Below, in pieces: positions 12,301 to 26,785 of a DNA stretch of 64,000 bases. How positions within the stretch are numbered: position 1 is the first letter of the stretch; every line of letters begins with the position of its first letter. Source of the stretch: Eledone cirrhosa (taxonomy: Eukaryota; Mollusca; Cephalopoda; Octopoda; Eledonidae); the NCBI GenBank assembly GCA_964016885.1, contig OZ024757.1:24530237-24594236 (forward strand), given 5' to 3'. Below the pieces are notes generated by a model, which ran no database searches, was not told the DNA's origin, and saw nothing but the letters and a program-made list of their open reading frames with translations. A program made the translations under genes and the position numbers.

Positions 12301-15300
12301 GAGAGAGAGAGGTACAGAGAGAGAGAGATACAGAGAGAGAGAGAGAGAGATTCAGAAAGAGGGAGTTACAGAGAGAGAGAGAGAGAGAGGTATAGATAGA
12401 GAGAGAAATATAGAGATAGGGAGATACAGAGAGAGAGAGAAAGAGAGAGGGAGATACAGAGAGAGAGATATATATATAGAGAGAGATAGAGATAGATAGA
12501 GAGAGATACAGAGAGAGAGAAGTATAGATAGATAGGGAGATATAGAGAGAGAGATACATAAAATGGTAGCCAAACCTCAGCTTCTTCTTTGGTACGAGTT
12601 GTAGTTTCTCTGTGGTCTTTCCCTGGTAACAGTCCTGACCGGTTGATGGTAGCAACTTGACCAGTCTGTTTAGAGATGACCGTTGGTAGTTTATAACTGA
12701 AGGTGCTACGTTTGGCCTTGATGTCCAGCCCACCACTGCCACTTCCTGCAATGGACAGGACACACAGACAGACATTTAACATGATCAGATTGGGACAGAC
12801 ATGTCTAACCACGGCACCCAGTTCTTAACACCACGGCATGTCTCCTCCCGTGCCCCTCCGCGTGCCTTTATATATTGACGGCACCTACACTCACCTGCTT
12901 CAACGCATTCAGAACATAAGCTGGCGACATCTGACTTTGAGAGAGATATATGCCGACCCCCCCACGCATATCTGTCGTACGTAAAGAGAGAGTAAGATTT
13001 GCTGGCCACTGCCCTCGCACCACCTATGAGGCTGTGTCCCCTTTAGTGCTTTGGAAACCACAAGCAGTCACTAATAACAGGGGGCGCAAGCTCTCCTATC
13101 CCGATTTACTGGCCACTGCCCTCGTACCACCTATGAGGCTGTGTCTCCATTAGTGCTTTGGAAACCATAAATAATCACTAATAACAGGGGCCACAAGCTC
13201 TCCTATCCCGATATCATCTCCAGAGATTCTGGTATTGAAATCCAGGACTTGGCAATGGCAATGAATGACAGACCCATGTGGAAATCAATTGTTGAGTCCA
13301 TTTTGGCTGAGGTCGCTGGATGATATTTAGACCAAGTCTCCATTCTAAGGATAACTTTCTCCCTCCCTCCCACCAATCACAGAGACCCTGAAAAAGTTGT
13401 GAGTACTGCCCCTCTCCACACTAGTCTCAGAAGCCCAGAAAAGGCCATGGGGACTGTCTTACCCTTAACCCAAACTAGTCTCAGAGGCACTGAAAAAGCC
13501 CATGACCATTGTCCGTTCTTCTCATCAGTTTCAGGGACCCTAAAAAGTGTCATGGGTACTTCCCCACCCTCAACTCATTCTCAGTGACCCCTAGAAAAAA
13601 AGAGAGATGGTCGCTGTCCCTCCCTCTCACTAGACTCAGAGACCTTGAAACGGCTATGAGCACTGCCCCACCACCACTCCACTATTCTCAGACGTCCTAA
13701 AAAAGGAATGGGCACTGTCCCTCCCCCACTAGTCTCAGAGGCTATGAAAAAGGCCATGGGTAGAGCCTCACCCTCACACGAGTCTCAGTGATCCTAGAAA
13801 AACGCAATGGGAACTACCCTCCTTCACATTAGTCTCAGAGGCTCTGCAAAGGTCATGAGAACTTCCCTTCCTCCCATCAATCTCAGTGACCCTTAGAAAA
13901 AAAAGTGTTATGGCCACTGTCCCTCCCTCCCACCAGTATGAGACCTCGAAAAGAGTTATGAGCACTGCTCCACCTTCACACCAGTCCCAGAGGGGCTGAA
14001 AAAGGTTGTGTACTTCCCTTACTTCCCACCAGTTTCGGTGACCCCCTAAAAAAAAAAAGGGGGCATGTGGAGGGCCCTTCCCTCCTTCATTAAAACCATA
14101 AATCCGATACTCACGCTGCCGAACTCTAAAGTCAACAATTTGGTATTTCTTTGCTGCTGGGTCTTTGCGTGGGTCATAGCCAAACCGAACCCACAAGCTG
14201 CGCCATGGCCCTGTGATGAAGTAGTAGGCAATGAGGGGGAGCACATACTTCAAGGTGTCACGGCGGCAGTCGGTGGCCCCACAGATTCCATTCCTTGACC
14301 AAATTGGTTTCTCGTTGAACAACTGTCAGAAGAAAAGGGAACAGCAACACCTTAAGACATACACATAAATAGAGGGATTACACACACATATATACAGATA
14401 CACATACATATATATACACACACACATATCTATATATAAAGTTTGCGGTGCTGAAACCGAGGAAACTACAAATCAGGGAAGTACTCTCTGCATGGGAAAA
14501 AGCAGAGTAGGTATAGAGGAAGGTAAAAGCCTTGCCAAATACAAGCTGAAACCACTAGGTGCTACCCTCAGGTTTTTATCCTCTTTTTCTCTCTCTCTCT
14601 CTCTCTATATATATCATCATTTCATTTTACATCCGCTTTTTCCCTACTTGCAAGGGTGGGATGGGAACTGATGCTGGCTTGATTTCTACAGCTGGATGCC
14701 CTTCCTAACACCAACCTTATTTACAGTGAGTGCTGGGTGCTTTTTTGCCGTGGCACCTCCACGACCACTTTACAGTGGAATGATAGGGACACCAGTCCCT
14801 ATCATCTCATTTCTACAGCTGAGTAAACTGGAGCAATGTGAAATAAAGTGCCTTGCTCAAGGGAAAAACACATCACCCGGTCTGAGAATTGAACTCACAA
14901 CCTTTTGATTGCAAGGCCAATGCTCTAACCACTAAGCCATGTGCCTCCATATATATATATATAATCAAAGTTTAGCAAATAGGAAAAAGTTTTAAAATAA
15001 ATTTTAAAAAGTTCACTGTACCTGCTATAATTACCCTTACCGGGTATATATATATGCACACATATATTTATATATACCCACACACAAACATATATATATA
15101 TATATATATATTACTCAGCTGTAGAAATGAGATGATAGGGACTGGGGTCCCTATCATTCCACTGCAAAGTGGTCGTGGAGGTGCCACGGCAAAAAAAGCA
15201 CCCAGCACTCACTGTAAATGAGGTTGGTGTTAGGAAGGGCATCCAGCTGTAGAAATCAAGCCAGAATCAGTTGCCGTCCCACCCTTGCAAGCAGGAAAAA

Positions 15301-18300
15301 AGCGGACGTAAAATGAAATGAAAATGAAATATATATATATATATGTGTGTGTGTGTATATAAATAGGGAGACACAAAGCATGCTTTGTTAACAAATGGCT
15401 AGCGAATTTGAATGGAAGGAAACATGGGTAGCATGTTGGTGTAATGGTAGCACATTGGTCCGGCAAACCAAAGATGTGGGTTTGTGTCCCATGTACATCG
15501 ATACTCATCCTTTTTTTCCATTCAGAGGGTTTTTTAAAATCCCAACTAACAGACTAATTCTATGTAGTCAAATACGGCGTAAACATATATTACTACACAT
15601 ATATATATCATCATCACCGTTTTACGTCCGTTCTTCCACGCTAGCATGGGTTAGACGGGTTGTCCTGTTGTGGGCAGTGTCCGGTCGGCTGACCTTGTCT
15701 TGCTCATACGGGAACTGATTCTGGCTTGATTTCTTCTGTTGGATGCCCTTCCTAACACCAACCTCATTTAGTGGTGGGTGCTTTTTTTCCGTGGCACCTC
15801 CACGTCCACTTTACAGTGTGGGCTGGGTGCTTTTCTGCCGTGGCACCTACATGTCCACTTTACAGTGTGGGCTGGGTGCTTTTCTGCCGTGGCACCTACA
15901 CGTCCACTTTTTTACAGTGTGGACTGGGTGCTTTTTTGCCGTGGCACCTACACGACCACTTTACAGTGGAATGATAGGGCTGGGGTCCTATCATCTCATT
16001 TCTACAGCTGAGTAAACTGGAGCAATGTGAAATAAAGTGTCTTGCTCAAGGAAACAACACATCACCCGGTCTGAGAATTGAACTCACAACCTTTCGATTA
16101 AGCCATATATATATATCCAATGTCAGTTATCCTGTAACAACAAGGAAAGTTGTATATTGAAGTAGGAGGGGAGGTGCATGCATATGGGGAGGAATCTATA
16201 TATTAGAAGGGAAAGGAGGCAGGGATTTATATTGGGAGAGGGAGAGAGGAAGACATGTATAGAGAAAGGAGAGGGAAGAGTCTATTATTGAATAGGGGAG
16301 CAGAAAAACGGATAACAATTAAACTCAATCCCAGACCTCATTCACTTACAAAATGCAGTGGAATTCGTGAAATTGGACCAAGGAAACAAGGTTTCCATTG
16401 GTCTTTCCATTGCTGATACTATCTACTGGTCGCGGCTCCTGGTAGAAAGAGTAATGTGAAATAAAGTGTCTTGCTCAAGGATGCTTGGCCCAGGAATCGA
16501 ATTCACAACCTCACAATTTCATACCCAATTCTCTAACCACTAAGCCATGCCCCTTCACTAAAACAGACAAAAACCCTGCAAATATTAGGGAAATTTGGAC
16601 TAACCTCTCGGAGTTTCTCTTCCAATGATGGATTCTTCACTTTGGATCTGAGGGTGGCCTCTGCCCCAGCCATTGGCACTGAGGGGACAGTCTTGTCCTC
16701 GAAGTTGACAAATATTGTGTGACGAGATCGTCTTTGTCTCGCTGAAAGAAGAGATAAGGGAGACAGTGAAATGGTGAAGAGGGCACAGGAAGATATATTG
16801 TCATCATCATCATCATTATAACCACTAGCATCATCATTATCATCATCCCCACTAGGGTGGTGGATTGGCAGTATCGGTAGAGGGTCAGACGCCATGCTTT
16901 GACACAGAGAGTTACAACCCTTTCCAATCTGAGTTCAAATCCCGCCGAGATTAACTTTGCCTTTCATCCTTATGGGGTCGATAAAATAAAGTACCAGTAA
17001 TGCACTGGGTAATTGCTGGCCTTGTGCCAAAAGTAGAAACAATTATCATCATCTCCACTAGTACTATAATCCTCACTACTAGTACTACCATCATCACCAT
17101 TAACATCACTACCACTAGCATCACCATCACCTTCACCATCATTTGCATCATTATCACTAGCATTATCATCACCACCATTTACATCATCATCATTACTATT
17201 ATAATTATCATCATCATCAACACTAACATCCTCCTCCTCCTGTGTTTGCTATACCATCTAGAGCTTATTCTGATAAAACTGGTGTTGAGAGACTGAGAGT
17301 ACAAGACTTCTCCCTGGACAAGATGCCAGTCCATCGCAGGGTTAACTCCCAGCGACTGTTTATGGCACTCCTTTTCAACTGAGTGGACGGGAACAACAAG
17401 GACACATCATGCCACCTGGTCAAGGAATAAAACCCACAACATGACAGTCATAAGATTACCCGCTAACCACTTGGCCTAGTTAAGCGTCCATATAAAGCTG
17501 TTAAGCCATGACAGACTAAGAAAGGTATCTAACACTAATGTCTAAAGTCTGTCTCGAGCCTGGAAGCTCATCAAGCCGGTGCTTATCCCGATTTCCTTGG
17601 CATTAAGTAACTGAGAGTACAAGACACCCTCGTGGACAGAACGCCAATCCATCGCAGAGTTAAACCTCCGGCTATGACTGGTACTCATTTTCAGTTGAGT
17701 GTATTGGAGCAACCTGAAATAAAGTGTTTTGCTACATGACATTCAGAAACATTTTTTTCACACTCAGAGTTGCTGAAGCATGGAACAAACTACCTGCATC
17801 AGTTGTTAGCTGTCGAGACACTGCATCCTTTAAAACTTCCATGGAACAAACTACCTGCATCAGTTGTTAGCTGTCGAGACACTGCATCCTTTAAAACCTC
17901 CATGGAACAAACTACCTGCATCAGTTGTTAGCTGTCGTGACACTGCATCCTTTAAAACCTCCATGGAACAAACTACCTGCATCAGTTGTTAGCTGTCGAG
18001 ACACTACATCCTTTAAAACTTCCATGGAACAAACTACCTGCATCAGTTGTTAGCTGTCGAGACACTGCATCCTTTAAAACCTCCATGGAACAAACTACCT
18101 GCATCAGTTGTTAGCTGTCGTGACACTGCATCCTTTAAAACTTCCATGGAACAAACTACCTGCATCAGTTGTTAGCTGTCGAGACACTGCATCCTTTAAA
18201 ACCTCCATGGAACAAACTACCTGCATCAGTTGTTAGCTGTCGAGACACTGCATCCTTTAAAACCTCCATGGAACAAACTCCCTGCAACAGTTGTTAGCTG

Positions 18301-21300
18301 TCAGGACACTGCATCCTTTAACACCTCCATGGAACAAACTCCCTGCAACAGTTGTTAGCTGTCAGGACACTGCAATCTTTAACACCTCCATGGAACAAAC
18401 TCCCTGCAACAGTTGTTAGCTGTCAGGACACTGCATCCTTTAACACCTCCATGGAACAAACTACCTGCAACAGTTATTAGCTGTCAGGACATTGCATCCT
18501 TCAAAACTTCCATGCTTCCTGAAATTCGCCAACACTAAACCTGATATTCCCCCTCCATACACACAAGCATGTATGTCTGTATGTATATCATGACCCATAC
18601 ACTGTTCACTTTCCTGACATTTGTACATTAATCTATGTACTATGCATGCACTTTTGATAAGGTGTAGTGCACCTGAGCACAGTACACAATAATTTTCATT
18701 ATTATTCAGAGTATCGGTAGAGGGTTGGGCGCCATGCTTTGAAGCATAGAGTTAGCTCCCTTTATGATCTGAGTTCAAATCCCGCCGAGGTTAACTTTGC
18801 CTTTCATCCTTACGAGGTCGATAAAATAAAGTACCAGTAATGCACTGGGTAATTGCTGCCCTTGTGTCAATAGTAGAAACAATTATTTTAATACAACATA
18901 ACCCAGTCCAGGAATCGAACCCACGACAGCGCTTTGAACGGAGTGCTAAAGTCAAAGACGCAGCTAATCAAACAGTCCATGGATAGATGAATATTCATCG
19001 GAGCTTGGAATAGAGGTATTGAAGAGGAGGCGATGAAAAAAAGCTAAAAAAAAATATCTAAATTACGAAACATAACTCTTCAGTCAAACTGGCCAAAATA
19101 ATCAAAATAAATAAATAAATATAATCATGGGAGTTAATGAAGTTTCAATATTTTACGAGTTGCGTCCCTTGAGAGAAGGCTTTAAGCCTTTAGCATTTAT
19201 ATTACTTTATATTTACTATTGTATTTTCATGGTAAAGGCTTTATCTCACATAATATCGAATCTATAAGATTTTGATGTTATTTATTTTGAGAACAATACC
19301 ATAACATTAGTATGGGTGGCCAGTTATGGCTGATTTGAACAGAAAGAGTTAAGAGAATTCTGGCCGGATATGGTCGGTTTAAATGCTAAAGGGTTAAGTC
19401 AGTAATGGGTAAACTACGGATAGATGTCGTTGCGAATCTGTTGGTGAGTTCCATCTGTACCTGCTATCCTGCCGACTTAATGCAGTGCAGTTCCTTCGAC
19501 ACTCAGCTCTGCATGACAAAATCCGAAGGAGCATCAATGTGTCTGGATTCCCATTACAACTGGAGACAGCTGGCTTTGATTGTGGCAATGGTAGGTGCCC
19601 AGATGGGATAACTCCCTTCCCATTCGGGAGAGGTAAATACTTAATCTGGGATGCCACATCCTGCGCCTTGTTCTTCAGCTCCAACTTGTCTTTTCAGCCA
19701 CAAACTCAGGTATTGCCACCTGTAGGGCAGAGGAGCGGAAAGTTGCCAAATACCAGGGTTTGACAGACTGCTTCCCTTTCATGCCAGTTGCTGTTGAGAC
19801 TTCCGGTGTCCTAGGCACCCAAACTACCATTTTCCTTCGCAAAATCGGAAAAACAGCAGCTTGCCTAAGGAGCTTTTTGTCATAGCCCCAGCATTACCAC
19901 CTTACTGAGTGGACTGGGTGCTTTTACCATGGCACCAGCACTACCACCTTACTGAGTGGACTGGGTGCTTTTACCATGGCACCAGCACTACCACCTTACT
20001 GAGTGGACTGGGTGCTTTTACCATGGCACCAGCACTACCACCTTACTGAGTGGACTGGGTGCTTTTACCATGGCACCAGCACTACCACCTTACTGAGTGG
20101 ACTGGGTGCTTTTACCATGGCACCAGCACTACCACCTTACTGAGTGGACTGGGTGCTTTTACCATGGCACCAGCACTACCACCTTACTGAGTGGACTGGG
20201 TGCTTTTACCATGGCACCAGCACTACCACCTTACTGAGTGGACTGGGTGCTTTTACCATGGCACCAGCACTATCACTTTACTGAGTGGACTGGGTGCTTT
20301 TACCAGCACTACCACCTTATAGAAAAGATTGGCTGTTTTTGTTGCAACTCCACCACTACCACCTTACAGTGTGACCTGGGAGTTTTTATCATGGCACCAA
20401 CACTTCCTAAAGTTACAATATTTTTAAGAGTTTTCCTCGAGAAGTCAGCTTTTTTTTTTCTTTCTTTCATAATAACCACGAAAAGTGGCTGAAATGTGGT
20501 TCCTCAGACCTCAGAGAATCGCAACATTGAGAGATCACAGCTCTGATATTACGGGCAGGCGGTTAGAATGTCTCAAGAATCACTGGACAGATTTTACAGG
20601 CAAAACCAAGTGGCAGCAGACCCTGAGGTAGACCCTGAGCAGGAAGGTCGTGTTTGGAGATGATTGCTTCTAACAGGTCCCGCTGGAAGGAGTGTTTGAG
20701 GACTCTGCCCCATAATCTTCCCAGGAATGAATGGGCAAAGAAGAAAAAGAAGAAATAGTAGCTAAATTGTCCCTCAAAATATATTTTAAAAAAATACGAA
20801 ATCCTTACCTGTTCCAATTAGATGACTTGGACGTTGATCTTGGGGGTTTACAAAGCCAGAACGATGTTGCATTTCTGATCTGTAAAGGTATTCCATGGGT
20901 GTGTCCATTCGGGAGAAGATAATGGGTGGCAGGAATAAGGGTACATCAACCTTCAGCCAGTCTTTAACATCTTCTGGTGACTTAACAACCAATTTATCAA
21001 ATATACTGGAAAATATCTTGGTTTCACTATCACCAGTCGAATGCGATATCATTGGTAAATACTGAAAGTCTACCATGCCTGTAAAAATAGTTCCCATTGC
21101 AATAGATCAAATCAAAATAAATCATTTTATCAATCATAATATGGCTAGACTTTCAACTGCTGAGGCCCTAAGCTATGATATTTGAGGACCTTCTCTAAAA
21201 AATATTATTATTTTTTATATTAACAGTAATGATAAAGAATTTATATATTTATATATATATATATACAGGGTGTCACAAAAAATGTATACACACTTTGATT

Positions 21301-21929
21301 ACCTGTACAGGCAATATTTATTAGAATGTTGTTCAAGTGTGTATACATTTTTTTGGCTGGGGAGAGGGGGCACCCTGTATATATATATATATATTTATTA
21401 AAATAACAGATTAAAATTTAAGTAAAGAATCGCTGCTTTCACCCTTAACCGTTAAGGGTGAAAGCAGCGATTCTTTGCTTAAACTTTAATCTGTTATTTT
21501 AATAAATATTTGCTCTACGGTTCTTATATATTTGATATATATTTATCCTTATATATATATATATATAATTTTTGATGATTTAGTGTCAAAAACTAAAAAC
21601 TAAAGATAAAATAAAAATATATTTTAAAAATGAGACTCCCAAGTGTGTGTGCCCCTAAGCTTTAGTTTATTTGATTTATAGGTAAGTCCAGCACTGACAA
21701 AGGGGACTTTCACCAGCTGAGGCCCTAAGCTATACGAAATTTGAGGCCCTTCCTCTAAAAAAAATGAAGGTAAAATTTTTTTTTATAAATGTACATGATT
21801 ATTATTTTTTATATTAATATTAATGAAAGCATCTGAAACTATAACGATCTCCAGGAGACAGCCAATGAGTGGGAATTGTCCTTGTGATTGCCTCTTCCCC
21901 GTTTTCTGTTTCCTATATTTCTCCCAGGT

Positions 21930-21972
<43 letters not shown>

Positions 21973-24900
21973 AAAGATGAAATAAAAGATGGTTATAAGA
22001 GTTCCATATATTTTATTATACGTATTTCGAATACAAAATGCTCCTGGGACAAAAATTGTGTTCTCTTCAGATAAAATAAGGCACAATGATATGAGGCATA
22101 ATAGCACTTGTTTATAGGAAAGTGCTAAGTCTACTTAGCACTTTCCTATAAACAAGTGCTATTATGCCTCATATCATTGTGCCTTATTTTATCTGAAGAG
22201 AACACAATTTTTGTCCCAGGAGGATTTTGTATTCGAAATACGTATAATAAAATATATGGAACTCTTATAACCATCTTTTATTTCATCTTTATTGTATATA
22301 CTCCAGTTCTACCAACTGTCAAATGTTACTTATCTGATATATGCATAGTTTTATTGTTCTACAATATTACTCACCTTCTATATTATATATATATATATAT
22401 AATGAGGGCCGGCTAAAACATTCATAGGCTGATTACAAAGGAGTGATGTTCATGCTGTGAAATCTTGCATGCATTAATATTAATTTCAACTCTTCTTATT
22501 AATAACAGCAGTGTTTCTTTCCAGGGACTATGTTGAAAAATAAACCTCATTTGCTCATTCCATGAGAGTATCTTGATCAGCCTATGAACATTTCATTCAT
22601 ATATATATATACAGGGTGGGGCATAAGTTCGGAAGCAAATTTTTGAAATTTGACTTGTAAAAGTGTTGCAAGTATATCATTAATCTTCTTTTATTTTCAA
22701 TGTTAAAACATTAGTCTATGTAAACATATTGGACTTTGTTTGAATTTCTTAAAGAAATTGAATATATCACCCAATAGAGAAATGATACTCAAACTTCAGT
22801 GCACAGGAAGATCAGATTCGGATATTGCAAAGTTACTTTCGGTGGCTAGATCTACTGTTTGGAAAGCTGTGAAGCATTTTAAAGAGCAAGTTTTGTTGGA
22901 TAGATCCAGAAGTAGAAAACCTCAAACTAAACAGACTCCAACCATCATCAAAGTCTTTCGAGAAAGGATAAGAAGCAATCTGAAAAGTTCCATGAGAAAA
23001 ATGGCAAAAGAGGTCCAAGTAAGGCCTAGGACAATGTGAAGGATCATCAATGATGATTTGGGAGTGTCTTCCTTCACTCTTCAGAACAGACAAACCTTTT
23101 TTTGTAAAGACAAAACAAAAAAAGGCTAGAGAGAAGCAATAATTTGCTTAAAGAAATGAAACGTGACATGAAAGAGGAAATTGTCTGGTCAGATGAAAAG
23201 ATTTTCATTGTTGAGCAGACACACAACTGAAGAGAATGACAAGTCATTGGGAAAAACCCATCAACAATCAGTGTTGACCAAATATCTGTATTCCATACAA
23301 TGAAACCAGCTTCTGTTATGGTCTGGGTGGCTGTTTCATTGTCTTGGAAGTCTCCTCTCATTTTTGTGGAAGAAAGGACAAAAATCAGCTCCCAATCTTA
23401 CATAGTTGCTTCTGCAACTAATCATTTTGGCAATGATTATCTGTGAACCTCCCAACAGGATGGAGTTACCTCCCATACAGCAAATGTCACACAAGCTTGG
23501 TGCAAAGACCATCTTTCGAGGTTCTAATCAAAAGAAATATGGCCTCCTTGTTCGCCTGATTTGAACCCTAAGGACTTTTCAGTATGGTTTATCCTAGAAG
23601 ATAAAGCCTGTTTAAAAGTCCACAAGACAGTCGATGATTTAAAGGCATCTTTACTGAGCGCTTGGAGAGAAATTCCCCAACAAATGTTGCATGCTTCGGT
23701 GAAAAATGTTCAACTGAGGTTAGAGGCTGTTATTGCTGCACGAGGGTGTCATTTTGAATAAATATACATTATATTCTAAAGATATCTATGTATAATTACA
23801 TATATGTTGCTGGTCAATAAAGTTAATAGTTTTGTTATTAAAAGCATTTTTATTTGTTTCCAAACTTATGTCCCACCCTGTATATATAATGTTTGATGAT
23901 TTAGTGTTAAAGAATAAAAACTAATGATAAAAATATATTTTTTTTAAATGAAGCCCCCAAAAGGAAGCCTGTGCAGTGTACACTACAGGTGAATGAAGTT
24001 CCACTGAAGCAGGTAGAGAAGTTCAAGTACCTCAGGGCCGTGTTCACGAGTGATGGAAGGCAGTAGACTGAATTAAGTGCAAGAATTGTAAAAGCTGGTG
24101 CAGTAATGTGCCAGCTTCAGCATTCAGAAGAAGCGAGGTAGGCATAAAAGCCAAACTAGCTGACTTCAATTCGGTTTTCGTGCCAATCTTTACCTATGGT
24201 CATGAATCTTGGGTAATGACCAAAAGAATACGATCGTGAATACAAGTGGCAGAAATGGGGTTCCTCCGAAGGATCTTTGAAGTAACGTTACTCGATAAAG
24301 TGTGTAGCTCAGAGATCAGAAAGTCACTCCAGGTAGAGCCGCTACTTCTCCAAATTAAGAGATCACAGCTCTGATACTATAGACATGTAGTTAGAAAGTC
24401 TCAGGAAGGAATCGCTGGACAGATTTTACAGGTGAAACCAACAGGTAGGAGACCCGGGGGTAGACCCTAAGCAAAATAGCTGGATACATCCATGAGCTTG
24501 GCTGGTCTCATTTGGGGATCCAACTGGATCAGTTGGAAATGGCTGCTTCTGACAGGACCTGCTGGAAGGAGTGTTTGAGGACTCTGCCCCAATGACCCTC
24601 TCAGGAATAAGTGGGTGAAGAAAAGAAGAAAAAGCCCCCAAGAGTGTGTGGCTCTAAGCTTGATAGCTCAGTCCAACACTGCATAACAATATGCCATGTG
24701 TGTTTGTATATTTACATATATATATCTCCCTCTGCAACTCTTTAAAATGTACACAAACATACATACACAATATCACAGTCACATTGCTGCAATAAGTAGT
24801 TCCCTTTCGATTCACAATATCAATTTTTCCATGTTGGCATGGGTTGGACGAGACTTTTTGAGGCAATGTTTTGCAGCCAGATGCCCTTCTGGACACCAAC

Positions 24901-26738
24901 CTCTTCAATGCTTCTTACAACTTGCATGGACACACACACACACACACATATATATATATGTATGTAAAAGGTAAATAGAAATAACAACACAATCGGTACA
25001 GTATATGGAAGGAATATATTAGGTTAATGCTTGAAATAGCAAGAAGAGGGTCTTAACGTTTCGGACGTTAGTCCTTCATCAGAAGAAAGAATGAGAAATT
25101 AGAAAGAATGAAGTGACAGTCAGGGCAATTATATATATATATATATATAATACCATATATACTCGAATATAAGCCGCTGCCTCCTCCCTTGTTTTATGTC
25201 TGAGAAATGGTCAAAAATCTAAACCCCATTTATAAACTAAGGCAGCTAATCAACACATTGTTTAGATGGTGTATATAAGCTGACCCCATTATTTTACCAT
25301 CAATGTTTTTGTCACATATTGCTCAACTTATATGGTAAATATATATATATATATATATGTATATATAAAAACACACAGTCCACGCTGTAATATGGCCGTG
25401 TAGGTAACACGGTAAAAACCTCCCAGTACACACTGTAAACGTGGTTGGTGTTGGGAAGGGCACCCAGCCGTAGAAAACCCGCCAGACGTGTAGGTGTCAC
25501 GACAATAAAACACACAGTCCACGCTGTAATGTGGCCGTGTAGGTAACACGGTAAAAACCTCCCAGTCCACACTGTAAACGTGGTTGGTGTTAGGAAGGGC
25601 ATCCAGCCGTAGAAAACCCGCCAGACAGTCCTGAGCAAGACAACCAATCTTGCCTCAAGTGGGACAATTCCCGTCCAGACCCATGCTAGCGTGGAAAATG
25701 AACGTTAAACGATGATGATGATGATGATTGATGATGATATACAATACATAAACAGAGAAAGCCTTAAGCGATACTCCGACCAACTCCATCTCACTCAACA
25801 AACATTAGGATATACCTAAGTATTATCCCAATTTAGTGTTTGGGGTGCTAACTAATCAGTATTTCGTGGATAGCTGGTTGTATTATTTTATATGAGACAT
25901 TATTAAATAAATATCTCTTTCCTTCCAGACGGCCATTTTGTTATAAGATTTCTACAATTTGGGATAAATAATTTCCAGGTTATGTAGAAACTTGTATATA
26001 ATCCAGTTTTATACAAAAGCAGGTTCTTATAAACTCATCAGTGGATGCCCAAATAATATCGATATAAGAATTATATCGACATTAATAGAATGGTGATGGT
26101 CTCCCTCAGCGCTAAGAAGAGACTGGTAGATTAGAAAATCCAGCAGTCCTCCCAAAGATAAAATACACGCTGTCCCCAAAAGGGTAAAGGGAGGTCATCT
26201 TAAAATAAAACAATATACACGCTGGTCATTTAAACCTGTTAGGTATTAACCACGTGTATAAGAACTCAACTGGATATTAAAAGAATAAATATATATATAT
26301 ATAGAAGTGGTTACACAACAGTTAGTTCACCATACCGAGAACAATTGTTTCACCTTAGCGGATCCTCAGCTCGTAATGGACATGGTTATATGGAACAGGA
26401 AGGACAACTGAACAAACGTGCATGCGCAGAAACGATCACTTCACACAGGCAATACTAAATTGCGTGCGAGAGGTGTAAGGGAGATAACTGCGAAAGTCCG
26501 AAAGTTTCTAGTTGATAAGAAAATTAGGATGTTGTTGTAATTCAATCCGGAGCTTTGTAGTTATGTCAGGTGTTTCCAGATGTGTGGACAACGTGTGAAG
26601 AATTCATTTCTCGTGTTTAGGAAATCACTCGTGCATAATCTCTTTAGAATATTTATTCGTTCATCAATACATAGTCCACACGACGGATTGCCCCTTGCGA
26701 ATATATACCACTACGGGTATTACCTTCCAGTGTTCTAC

Positions 26739-26785
<47 letters not shown>

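Noticed and set aside
12164..12775. 203-codon minus-strand frame as a gene of its own
   Set aside because: Only about 56 codons at its start are GTF3C5 exon 6; the rest is GA microsatellite.
15425..15505. tRNA gene
   Set aside because: Box B has two changes, U33 is missing and the acceptor stem does not close. It is a tRNA-like or SINE relic.
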